In this document: positions 7,231 through 14,071 of the stretch, in pieces
How positions within the stretch are numbered: the first letter of the stretch is position 1
Layout of the letters: every line of letters begins with the position of its first letter
From: Christiangramia echinicola DSM 19838
GTDB lineage: Bacteria; Bacteroidota; Bacteroidia; Flavobacteriales; Flavobacteriaceae
Length of the DNA: 33,620 nt
Direction: 5' to 3'
NCBI RefSeq assembly: GCF_000423065.1
Contig: NZ_AUHG01000001.1
Location: 1 to 33,620 of the forward strand
The notes under the pieces: model-generated
The model's input: only the letters and a program-made list of their open reading frames with translations
The model's database searches: none
What the model was told of the DNA's origin: nothing
Made by a program: the position numbers and the translations under genes

Positions 7231-7710
7231 ATGTTTCCCGAAACACATAAAATTGCAGGTATTCATCCAGGTCTTATTCTTAAAAGAGAGATGGAGAAAC
7301 GAAATATGAAGAATGTTGAGTTAGCTTCATCTTTAAACGAACATGCGCAAACCATAGGCGCTATTATTAAGGGTAAGCGAAAAATCAACCCGCAATTATC
7401 TATTAAATTAGGAGATAGTTTTCATATTGCTCCAGACTATTTTATGCAGCTACAGGCTAGCTACGATGTAAAAAAAATTCAGTCCAAGCAAAGCCAAAAA
7501 ACTCCTAATTTAAAAATTTTAAGAAAAATTTTGTTTTGGGACACTGATATCGAAACTATTGACTGGAATAAGTATAAGGATGCTGTAATTCAGCGTGTTT
7601 TTCAAAGAGGCAACGAGCAGGAAAAGAAGGAAATAATTCGTTTTTATGGATCCAAAATAGTTCAGGATAGTTTGAATAAAAATGATAATTCCTATTATAC
7701 AATTTTTTAG
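7231..7710 (+). CDS. XRE/HigA-like antitoxin with DUF6922-like C-terminal domain
   Basis: A 159-residue protein in two parts. Residues about 10-75 form a HigA/VapI-type helix-turn-helix (IHPGLILKREMEKRNMKNVELASSLNEHAQTIGAIIKGKRKINPQLSIKLGDSFHIAPDYF, in shortened form). Residues about 92-150 (ILRKILFWDTDIETIDWNKYKD... and KKEIIRFYGSKIV) match the small domain, DUF6922, that normally stands alone upstream of AbiEii-like nucleotidyltransferases in Bacteroidota. The next gene, 20 bases on, is such a nucleotidyltransferase, so this is its likely antitoxin and the operon's autorepressor. The family names are from memory of sequence patterns. The DNA-binding domain call is firm; the C-terminal domain call is moderate. 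Confidence 0.78.
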   Translation: MFPETHKIAGIHPGLILKREMEKRNMKNVELASSLNEHAQTIGAIIKGKRKINPQLSIKLGDSFHIAPDYFMQLQASYDVKKIQSKQSQKTPNLKILRKILFWDTDIETIDWNKYKDAVIQRVFQRGNEQEKKEIIRFYGSKIVQDSLNKNDNSYYTIF

Positions 7711-7718
7711 GCTTGAGA

Positions 7719-7726
7719 GGGGGGGG
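7719..7726 (+). repeat. G8 homopolymer in the ribosome-binding region of the toxin gene
   Basis: Eight consecutive G residues preceded by GAGA, ending three bases before the toxin ATG at 7730. In this AT-rich context it is the probable Shine-Dalgarno region, and it is long enough to slip during replication. Confidence 0.6.
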
Positions 7727-7729
7727 TAA

Positions 7730-8383
7730 ATGAAAATATATCGCAATACTGTAACAGATACGTTATGGAAAGTTTTAAATGATTTAATGGAATTCCGGGA
7801 TTTGGAACCGTTCCGATTGGTCGGTGGTACTTCGCTCAGTTTACTTATGGGACACCGGAAATCCGTCGACATTGATCTTTTTACAGATGCTCCTTACAAG
7901 TCATTAGATTTCTCTGCTATAGAGAGTAAAATTGAAGAGAACTTTTCTTATGTGCAAAATAATAGTTCTTCCTTATCAGTAGTGGGCAAATCTTTTTTTG
8001 CTGGGAATAGTGAAGAAGACGTTGTAAAAATCGATCTTTTTTATACGGATCCATTTGTATTTCCCGTTATCGTGCATGATTCTATTAGGCTTTCGTCTAT
8101 AGAGGAGATTGCGGCGATGAAAATGGAAGTTATTGGGCATGCTGGCCGAAAAAAAGATTTCTGGGATATTCATGAATTATTGGAAAAATTCTCATTTGAA
8201 GATATTCTTAAATTTTATGAGAAGCGATACCCCTATAATTATTCTAGAGAAGAATTATTGAATAAATTCACGGATTTTGAACATGCTGATTATGATTTTG
8301 ATCCAATTTGTATGAAAGATAAAACATGGGAACTTATAAAATTGGATCTCGAAGATAGAAAGGCGGAGTACCTAGAATCTTAA
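7730..8383 (+). CDS. AbiEii/AbiGii-family nucleotidyltransferase toxin
   Basis: A 217-residue nucleotidyltransferase-fold protein. It shows the diagnostic LVGGTSLSLLMGHRKSVDIDLF: the GGTS turn at residues 32-35 and metal-binding D47 and D49. A third acidic position lies at KIDLFY (D102), and the AbiEii-type helix AAMKMEVIGHAGRKKDFWDIHELL follows. By family knowledge such proteins transfer nucleotides to RNA (the related MenT toxins act on tRNA), arrest growth and give phage protection in AbiE systems. The specific target here is unknown. The antitoxin is the preceding gene. The protein is a full-length member of the short class with all three acidic residues, so it is probably active. GC is low (16 of 60 in bases 8281-8340). 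Confidence 0.86.
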   Translation: MKIYRNTVTDTLWKVLNDLMEFRDLEPFRLVGGTSLSLLMGHRKSVDIDLFTDAPYKSLDFSAIESKIEENFSYVQNNSSSLSVVGKSFFAGNSEEDVVKIDLFYTDPFVFPVIVHDSIRLSSIEEIAAMKMEVIGHAGRKKDFWDIHELLEKFSFEDILKFYEKRYPYNYSREELLNKFTDFEHADYDFDPICMKDKTWELIKLDLEDRKAEYLES

Positions 8384-8452
8384 AAGATACTATTTTGTAA
8401 CATCTATTTTTTCTACAAATTGCAACCATTTTTTAGACCACAAGTAAAACCA

Positions 8453-8758
8453 TTAAAAGTCAAAAATAAATATATAGATCAAAATTCCATTGACCATTAT
8501 TGATGCCGTAAACAGGGTTAATGCCCAAACGGGATAGGCTTTTGATTTCTCCAGGTTTTCTCCAAGGTTTTTCATTTCCCGGCAATGGTCCTCCAGTACT
8601 TCTTTAATATTGATTTGATGCTCCTTGAATAAATTTTCGAAGGCTCTGCTGTCGATGCCAATTTTTTCTTCCTGGATTCTCTGCAGTTTTTCAACTGTCT
8701 TTTCAAATTGTCCAATTTCTGAAACCAGAAGTTCACTAAGTTGTTCTAATTTTGCCAT
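8453..8758 (-). CDS. small coiled-coil membrane protein of the mobilization module
   Basis: A 101-residue protein. The N-terminal 75 residues are highly charged and heptad-like (LSELLVSEIGQFEKTVEKLQRIQEEKIGID), predicting a coiled coil. The C-terminus is one membrane helix (VWALTLFTASIMVNGILIYIFIF). It lies 11 bases after the relaxase stop, so it is part of the mob operon. It may tether the relaxosome to the membrane or to a helper's coupling protein, but no function is known to me. Confidence 0.7.
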   Translation of the reverse strand: MAKLEQLSELLVSEIGQFEKTVEKLQRIQEEKIGIDSRAFENLFKEHQINIKEVLEDHCREMKNLGENLEKSKAYPVWALTLFTASIMVNGILIYIFIFDF

Positions 8759-8769
8759 AGTATTTTATT

Positions 8770-9639
8770 TTAAAATCCCATTCCCATATCCATTCCTTTG
8801 GATATCGTTTTTTTGATTACCTCTTTAGCTATAGCCTTTAGCATTCCGGTAGAGAGTTCTACTGTTTTCCCTGCTAATTTTAATTGTGTATTTTCTTTTA
8901 AGAAGCTGGACACACTTTTATCGGAAGCCAGTTTTTTTCCTATGTTGCCACCGGTCATGGAACGATGTACTTCGCTACCTTTTAGATTGTATTTATCAAA
9001 TTCAAACCGAAAGCCCTGAAGTTTATCAGCTTTATTAATACAGGGAATTACTTTAACACCATTTGTTTCCATTCCTTTAATATAATCCTGGAAGGTCCTT
9101 GGTTTGAACTGCCGCATGGTTAGATCGTGACGCCTTTTGATCTCTGTTCTAATGGCTGAAAGATTATGATCCTTTTCCCATTGTACCTGCTTTACAGTAG
9201 TGAGTTGCATTCGCTCAGCTACTTTTTCCGCCGCCAGCTGACTACGTTTACCTACGAAACTATCATTGTAAGCATTCCCTTTAAAATCGATTCGGTTTAC
9301 ATAGAGGTGAATATGTTTATGAGGTTTATTTTGATGCACAAAAGCAATCGCCTGGCGATCACCTAATTTCATTTCATTCATGAAATTCTCACATATTCTG
9401 GAGAGTTCCTTTTTCTCCAGGTTCTTTCCATCTTCAATAGTGGGGCTAATAATAAAAGAAAGTGTATTCTTTTCACAATTATCATTTAGGTCCTGGGTCA
9501 GTTTAAATTCCCTGGAAATCTCATTGGGAGATTCTCCCGCGATATTTTGGGAATAAACTACCTGTGCATTCTTTTCCTGATTCCATCCATATTCCATACT
9601 AGCTTTGGTGTGAGCGATAGCTTTTCCTTTCCCAATCAT
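8770..9639 (-). CDS. relaxase / mobilization nuclease
   Basis: A 289-residue relaxase of the MobA/VirD2 group found in Bacteroidota mobilizable elements. The three-histidine metal-binding motif is clear: AFVHQNKPHKHIHLYVNRI (H102, H107/H109, H111, then N115). Before it come MIGKGKAIAHTKASMEYGWN and NTLSFIISPTIED, matching the usual motif I and the strand before the motif II helix. The protein would nick the element at oriT and lead the transferred strand into the recipient. It is shorter than large relaxases, with a tail of about 150 residues lacking a helicase domain, which is normal for this type. The start overlaps the mobC-like stop by four bases (ATGA). Confidence 0.85.
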   Translation of the reverse strand: MIGKGKAIAHTKASMEYGWNQEKNAQVVYSQNIAGESPNEISREFKLTQDLNDNCEKNTLSFIISPTIEDGKNLEKKELSRICENFMNEMKLGDRQAIAFVHQNKPHKHIHLYVNRIDFKGNAYNDSFVGKRSQLAAEKVAERMQLTTVKQVQWEKDHNLSAIRTEIKRRHDLTMRQFKPRTFQDYIKGMETNGVKVIPCINKADKLQGFRFEFDKYNLKGSEVHRSMTGGNIGKKLASDKSVSSFLKENTQLKLAGKTVELSTGMLKAIAKEVIKKTISKGMDMGMGF

Positions 9640-10127
9640 CGGTTTAAATTTTGAAGGTGGATTTTTATTTCATCGGCCAGTTTATAAATAGCATTAGTAA
9701 GTTTAGGATCTTTCTTTCGGAACATATTCCCAATGGATTTAAAATTATTATGAAACTTTAGCAGGGTTTTATAAATATCAATCTGCTCATCAGAAAGTCG
9801 TTCCTTGATCTCTTTTTCATAGATTGCTCTTCTGCAGAACTCGCTTATAGAAAGTCCGCTTTGTTTGGCTCTGATGTAAAGCATCTTCTTTTCATAGATG
9901 GAACACCTGAATTTTATAAATTCACTTTTCCCCTTAAACCTCTCCTTTTTTTCATTGCGACCATCGGGAGTAATCAAGATTGTGCCCACAGGCACACATC
10001 TTGCATTCCCTTCTAACGCTGTCGCAGGTAATATAAGTTCCTTTTTATCCTGCTCTTTTTTTAAGAAATCCTTTTCCCTTTTTAAGTCAGATTTTACACC
10101 ATCGTTATTATTATATTTTCCTACCAT
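9636..10127 (-). CDS. MobC-like relaxosome accessory protein
   Basis: A 163-residue protein. The C-terminal half has the MobC/ribbon-helix-helix pattern FIKFRCSIYEKKMLYIRAKQSGLSISEFCRRAIYEKEI, followed by LKFHNNFKSIGNMFRKKDPKL and a helical tail. The first 60 residues are charged and low-complexity (SDLKREKDFLKKEQDKKEL). By family knowledge MobC binds next to oriT and helps the relaxase nick. The start overlaps the primase-like gene's end by 17 bases. That leaves no separate space for oriT in front of this gene, so oriT probably lies inside a coding region or elsewhere in the element. Confidence 0.75.
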   Translation of the reverse strand: MVGKYNNNDGVKSDLKREKDFLKKEQDKKELILPATALEGNARCVPVGTILITPDGRNEKKERFKGKSEFIKFRCSIYEKKMLYIRAKQSGLSISEFCRRAIYEKEIKERLSDEQIDIYKTLLKFHNNFKSIGNMFRKKDPKLTNAIYKLADEIKIHLQNLNR

Positions 10128-10977
10128 GAGCTTTCATTTTTTCATTCAGATCTGTAAAACCGATATAAAAATCACTACAATCCGTGACGTTATCATAAAA
10201 GAACAAAAGCTCTCTGGTAGCTTTTTCCCCTGCAGGATCATGGTCCAGAAATAACAATACTTCCGAATACTTAGAGAATAGGTTTCTGATATCTTTAATA
10301 AAAGCCAGTGAATTAAGAACGATACAATCGGAATATTCTACCAGCTCAGTATTCAGAACGGCAAGGGATAAAAAATCAAAAATCCCTTCCGTAACCAGTA
10401 AACGATTTGAAGAATGATTAATAAAACTATATGATTTTGGAGAGGAGGAATTCTTGCAATACTTATTTCGAAGTTCCCATCCGCCCAAATGGTTTTCTAA
10501 TCCAATGGCGAAATATTCCTGGCTATTAATTCTATAATATACTTGTTTACAATAGGTATGTGCAACTTGTAATGAAATTCCCCTCTGTATAATATACTGA
10601 ATTAATGCCGGATGATTTAGTGTAGTACAACGAGCTATATAAATACTGCTATCCTGATTATTTGATGCTACAATAGGAAGCGGACAAAAAGAAAAATCAA
10701 ATTGGCCATTGGATAGTAAATTAATTGCTTCTTTAAATGAACAATTCCTAATTGTCATTATCAGGTCAATCGTATTTCCACCTTTTCCACGTCCGTAATC
10801 GAACCAAAGATTTTTCTCTAAAGAAACGTTGAAAGAGGCTTGTGTTTCTGACCGAAGGGGACTCAGAAACCAAGCTTCTTTTTCCGTTGTTCTGGTGGGG
10901 TAGTGACCTAATTTTGCGAGTGTTTTTACGATGCAAATATTACGGGCGCTACTCCATGATAAATTTTTCAAGTCCAT
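10111..10977 (-). CDS. primase-like protein with TOPRIM domain
   Basis: A 288-residue protein with the layout of Bacteroidota element primases. The N-terminal CHC2-type region is degenerate (YPTRTTEKEAWFLSPLRSETQASFNVSLEKNLWFDYGRGKGGNTIDLIM) and has no zinc cysteines that I can see. The TOPRIM fold follows, with the acidic residue in LLVTEGIFDFLSL and the DxD-like motif in LLFLDHDPAGEKATREL. It would make primers or act with the helicase encoded at 11166-12350 in element replication. It is the first gene of the mob-side group and follows the VapE gene across a repeat-rich gap of 188 bases. Confidence 0.8.
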   Translation of the reverse strand: MDLKNLSWSSARNICIVKTLAKLGHYPTRTTEKEAWFLSPLRSETQASFNVSLEKNLWFDYGRGKGGNTIDLIMTIRNCSFKEAINLLSNGQFDFSFCPLPIVASNNQDSSIYIARCTTLNHPALIQYIIQRGISLQVAHTYCKQVYYRINSQEYFAIGLENHLGGWELRNKYCKNSSSPKSYSFINHSSNRLLVTEGIFDFLSLAVLNTELVEYSDCIVLNSLAFIKDIRNLFSKYSEVLLFLDHDPAGEKATRELLFFYDNVTDCSDFYIGFTDLNEKMKAHGRKI

Positions 10978-10989
10978 TTTTTATATTTT

Positions 10990-11160
10990 TATTTACCCAT
11001 CTACCCAAACCTGTGAGAATAAGGGATTCGGTGTGATTGGATATATTTTTTCTATCTACCAATTACCCTGGTAGTTGGGTAGTTAAAAATTATTTCTAAT
11101 TACCCACTGTAAAAGCTCATTTATAGAGGTTTCAGACGTATATGGGTAATTGGGTAATTA
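10990..11160. repeat. cluster of TGGGTA / TACCCA elements, iteron-like
   Basis: At least seven copies of TGGGTA/TACCCA or near variants lie in 170 bases. On the plus strand TACCCATCTACCCA lies at 10994-11007 (period 8). CTACCAATTACCC at 11056-11068 is followed by TGGTAGTTGGGTAGTTA at 11069-11085. ATTACCCACT lies at 11099-11108. The tandem TGGGTAATTGGGTAATTA lies at 11143-11160 (period 9). They occupy the whole gap between the helicase and primase-like genes and occur on both strands. They could be replication iterons, repressor sites or part of oriT. I favour a replication origin from the context. Confidence 0.5.
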
Positions 11161-11165
11161 ATATT

Positions 11166-12350
11166 TTATAATAACTCAGTAGGAGAGTTCTTGAACAGTG
11201 GTTTGATAAGATAACCATAGACTCGTTCTTTAGCTGGTTTAAATCTTTCATAGTCTAGCGCTTTTAAAGCTCTTCCCATATTATACATATTCAGCCGTGG
11301 GTTGATACATGTCAATTGGATCACCAGGTCAGAAGCTGTTTTAAAATCGGCAGGATCGCTACTTTTTATGTAATATTTACTGAGTAGTTCTTCTTCCATG
11401 CTGGTTTCCCGGTAGGTTTTATTCCTTTCCTCATTCTCTTTAATATCCTTAATAGTGAGCTCCGGATAAAAGTCTTCATCTATGTAGGCTAGATAAAATG
11501 CCTGAGCCCAGACATTATTAATGTCAATCTTCGAGGAGTAATTAAAATCGATTTTACCATCAAGTTCAAAACACAACCAGCGCACGGAACCGGTTTCATC
11601 ATTTAGGAAGGTGGCCCGGTTGGTGGAACCTATAAAACTACATGTGCGATATAAGGTAGTATTCCGCTTCTCATAAGGAAGCCGCTCATTTATCATGGTT
11701 TTCGAGAAGTAAGCCTTTAAGGCATTTATTTCTTTTTTTGCCAGAACTGATAATTCATCAAGGTTGATTAAAAAGTTTCTGGTTAACTGAATTCTGGCAT
11801 CCTTATCAGTGGTCATATCCTCGGCAAAATATTTGGATAGGGCAGGAGGGTTTAAAAATCTACACCAGGTTGATTTTCCTGAATTCTGTTGAGGATGTAC
11901 CAGAACCAGACATTGCTTGTTAAAATATTCCTTTTGTAAGGCACATTTTACGCAACGTACCAGCCATTTTCTGAAATGATATAGGAAAAGCACCGGTTCC
12001 TTTATAGGTAGATATGACGCCAAATCTTTAATATGATCCTCACCATTCCAATTGGGTAAAGATTTGAAGTACTCCGAAATAGGATTGAATTTGGTTATAA
12101 AATGGGATTTTAGAAAAATTTCCAACTTTGAAGGATTTACTTCGATATTGGACTGTGCCAGCTCTATTAGAAAGGAATTTATCTCAAAGACTTCCCACTC
12201 GTTTTGATTCCTTAATGAGATTTGAAATTCATGTCCCAGTTCATCAAATCGGATATCATACTTGTCAACCATATATTCATTTACAGTATCGTAGATAGTT
12301 TTTTTCTTATGCTCCTTTACTCCGTATATTTTGTTAGTCGATGAGGCCAT
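11166..12350 (-). CDS. VapE/VirE-type P-loop helicase-like protein
   Basis: A 394-residue protein of the VirE/VapE family common in Bacteroidota integrative elements. It has a P-loop in LVHPQQNSGKSTWCRF (residues 150-164, with an atypical first part but an intact GKST), a Walker B-like LINLDEL (194-200), a sensor region SFIGSTNRATFL (238-249) and an arginine in TGSVRWLCFEL (R257). These are typical of SF3-type initiator helicases. With the neighbouring TOPRIM protein it would replicate the excised element. It starts 17 bases after the HTH gene's stop and so is co-transcribed with it. VapE activity is from family knowledge; the function here is inferred. Confidence 0.82.
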   Translation of the reverse strand: MASSTNKIYGVKEHKKKTIYDTVNEYMVDKYDIRFDELGHEFQISLRNQNEWEVFEINSFLIELAQSNIEVNPSKLEIFLKSHFITKFNPISEYFKSLPNWNGEDHIKDLASYLPIKEPVLFLYHFRKWLVRCVKCALQKEYFNKQCLVLVHPQQNSGKSTWCRFLNPPALSKYFAEDMTTDKDARIQLTRNFLINLDELSVLAKKEINALKAYFSKTMINERLPYEKRNTTLYRTCSFIGSTNRATFLNDETGSVRWLCFELDGKIDFNYSSKIDINNVWAQAFYLAYIDEDFYPELTIKDIKENEERNKTYRETSMEEELLSKYYIKSSDPADFKTASDLVIQLTCINPRLNMYNMGRALKALDYERFKPAKERVYGYLIKPLFKNSPTELL

Positions 12351-12367
12351 AATTGTGAGCTACTTTA

Positions 12368-12658
12368 TTAGAATCTTTTCTTATTCCTAAAGGCATAATT
12401 CAGAGCCTCCGTTTTTACTTCATCTCTGGATTTTCTTTGATTTGAGAGAAGCCATTCATCAATTTTTTCTTTAGAGAAAAAGATCATTTTGCCCCTTGGC
12501 TTGGAAAAAGGAATCTCACCTTTGGCGGTTAGCTTATATAAATAGCTCTGTGAGATTCCGGTATACTCTGAAGCTTCTTCAAAGTTGAGGACGTTTTTGT
12601 GGGTACGAACCAGTCTTTCAATACGATCCAGTTGTTCAAGGATTTTTAGTATTTCCAT
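12368..12658 (-). CDS. excisionase-like helix-turn-helix protein
   Basis: A 96-residue protein with a MerR/Xis-type winged helix: LNFEEASEYTGISQSYLYKLTAKGEIPFSKPRGKMIFFSKEKIDEWLLS (residues 24-73). This is the common HTH_17/excisionase form found just ahead of replication genes in these elements. It may act as recombination directionality factor with the integrase, or regulate the operon. It is the first gene of the minus-strand run 12658-8453, and the helicase gene follows 17 bases later. Confidence 0.75.
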   Translation of the reverse strand: MEILKILEQLDRIERLVRTHKNVLNFEEASEYTGISQSYLYKLTAKGEIPFSKPRGKMIFFSKEKIDEWLLSNQRKSRDEVKTEALNYAFRNKKRF

Positions 12659-12907
12659 AATTGAAATTTTTAAGTTTAAAAAAGGAACAATTGCGCCTTT
12701 ATTGGTTGAATTCTGGAGCTAAACTAGGAAGGGAAGTAATGGAGAATGTATGCTATGGGGACGGGGTATGTAAAATGATAGATTTAGTATACAATAATTG
12801 GAAAGTAAGAGAATAACCTATTTTCAAAACTTCTAATTATACCAAACAATTATGGATTAAATGTAGAGTGCTCAATTACTTGTCCTAATAGGATTTACAA
12901 CTGAATG
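12659..12907. other. divergent intergenic region
   Basis: About 250 bases between the HTH gene (minus) and the XRE regulator (plus). I see no clear TAnnTTTG box for the minus-strand operon. A 25-codon frame starting at 12739 has a purine-rich stretch ahead of its ATG, but nothing else supports it. Confidence 0.4.
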
Positions 12908-12938
12908 TTGTTTATTTACAGCATAAAGGATAGGTTTG
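12908..12938 (+). promoter_or_regulatory. promoter of the orphan XRE regulator
   Basis: -33 TTG at 12908-12910, 20 bases, then the -7 box TAGGTTTG at 12931-12938, an exact TAnnTTTG fit. Transcription would start about 12 bases before the ATG at 12957. The inverted repeat TTATTTACA (12912-12920) / TGTAAATAA (12940-12948) brackets the -7 box and is a likely operator. Confidence 0.6.
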
Positions 12939-12956
12939 TTGTAAATAAGCGACAAA

Positions 12957-13244
12957 ATGAGGTCTAAAAAAGCATTGATCCTACCTAAATACCAAAAAAT
13001 TTTTAATAGAATAGGAGAAAATATTAAGCTTGCTCGTAAACGGAGAAAATTAACTGCCGGGCAGGTCGCTGAGCGGGCGGGAATTCATCGTTCTACGCTA
13101 CACCGAGTGGAAAGTGGTGATCCTTCAGTTGCAATGGGAATCTATTTCAATATATTGAAAGTATTAAAACTCGAAGATGATTTTTCAAAAATAGCAAATG
13201 AGGATATACTTGGCCGTAAACTTCAGGACTTGGATTTACTCTAA
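12957..13244 (+). CDS. XRE-family regulator, orphan
   Basis: A 95-residue protein with one Cro/XRE helix-turn-helix (IGENIKLARKRRKLTAGQVAERAGIHRSTLHRVESGDPSVAMGIYFNILKVLKL). The tail NEDILGRKLQDLDLL is one I associate with HipB-type proteins that normally sit ahead of a full-length HipA toxin. No such partner follows here: the next gene is convergent. It may be the element's own repressor, the remnant antitoxin of a lost module, or both. It is the only plus-strand gene in the element core and is transcribed divergently from the excisionase-like operon, as expected for a control switch. Confidence 0.75.
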   Translation: MRSKKALILPKYQKIFNRIGENIKLARKRRKLTAGQVAERAGIHRSTLHRVESGDPSVAMGIYFNILKVLKLEDDFSKIANEDILGRKLQDLDLL

Positions 13245-13351
13245 GTTGTGACTGAGGCCAAAATCATTATTTATGTATATACCGATTGAAATTTCGATAA
13301 GTAAAAATTGATTATGGAACCGGCTTTCAAAGCTGAATTCTAATGCATAGT

Positions 13352-14071
13352 CTATTTGAGACTCTGGAAAATTGTATTCAAAACTTCATTTTGTTTAGAT
13401 ATAGGAGTGCGGGTAGGAGCATTTTTTAAAGTGTTGTAATTATATTTTTTACCATCAGGTCTAAGAATCAATCCAGAGGTGATAAATAGATTTTTCAATG
13501 TCATTGAATTATTAGGAAATGTTTTAATTAGAGCATCAAAGAATTCTCTGCAGGTTGGACCATCCATCTTCAAATGAATTTTTGAACTATGACTATTCCA
13601 ATCTTTAAGTAAAACATTTTTAAAATCCTCCATAGAAGTTTCTTCCTGGTCAATGAGATCAAATCTGACCAATTCATTATATAATCGGTTTATTTGAAAA
13701 TCTGAAATGGATAAGTTGAAGTTATGGAATGGTTTGGCAGGTTTGATTTTTGGTTTTTCTGAAAATGAAGAATTAAATTTTTCTCCCCATGAAATGAGAC
13801 AGAAAAAGGCACCTAAAGAAAATACAAGAAGGACTAATAAATGAAGTGATATACTTGAGCTTTTATAAGTTTGATTAAAAGAAAAGATCAGGTGCATGAA
13901 ACTTAGCCCAGTCAGATGAAAAAGAATTCGTGGTTTTTCCAGGTACCCGGTAATGCCGAAGTTTGAATTAATAAAATAAAAAAGGATTATGGGCGCATAA
14001 TGAATGGCCAAACGGCTATAGATATAGATAAAAGCCAGGCTAAACAAGTATGTAAAGACATCAAAATTCAT
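13352..14071 (-). CDS. membrane protein encoded with the integrase, unknown function
   Basis: A 239-residue protein. The N-terminal 95 residues hold about three to four hydrophobic segments: FTYLFSLAFIYIYSRLAIHYAPIIL, a segment near ILFHLTGLSFMHLIF, and LHLLVLLVFSLGAFFCLIS. A soluble C-terminal domain of about 140 residues (ISDFQINRLYNELVRFDLIDQEETSMEDFKNVLL) follows. Its start lies within the last codons of the integrase gene (11-base overlap), so the two are translated from one transcript. Proteins of this build recur next to integrases of Bacteroidota elements in my memory, without an assigned role. Confidence 0.65.
   Translation of the reverse strand: MNFDVFTYLFSLAFIYIYSRLAIHYAPIILFYFINSNFGITGYLEKPRILFHLTGLSFMHLIFSFNQTYKSSSISLHLLVLLVFSLGAFFCLISWGEKFNSSFSEKPKIKPAKPFHNFNLSISDFQINRLYNELVRFDLIDQEETSMEDFKNVLLKDWNSHSSKIHLKMDGPTCREFFDALIKTFPNNSMTLKNLFITSGLILRPDGKKYNYNTLKNAPTRTPISKQNEVLNTIFQSLK

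Noticed and set aside
12739-12816. 25-codon frame with a purine-rich region ahead of its ATG
   Set aside because: It is too short, with no homology or context support. It was left out as a gene.
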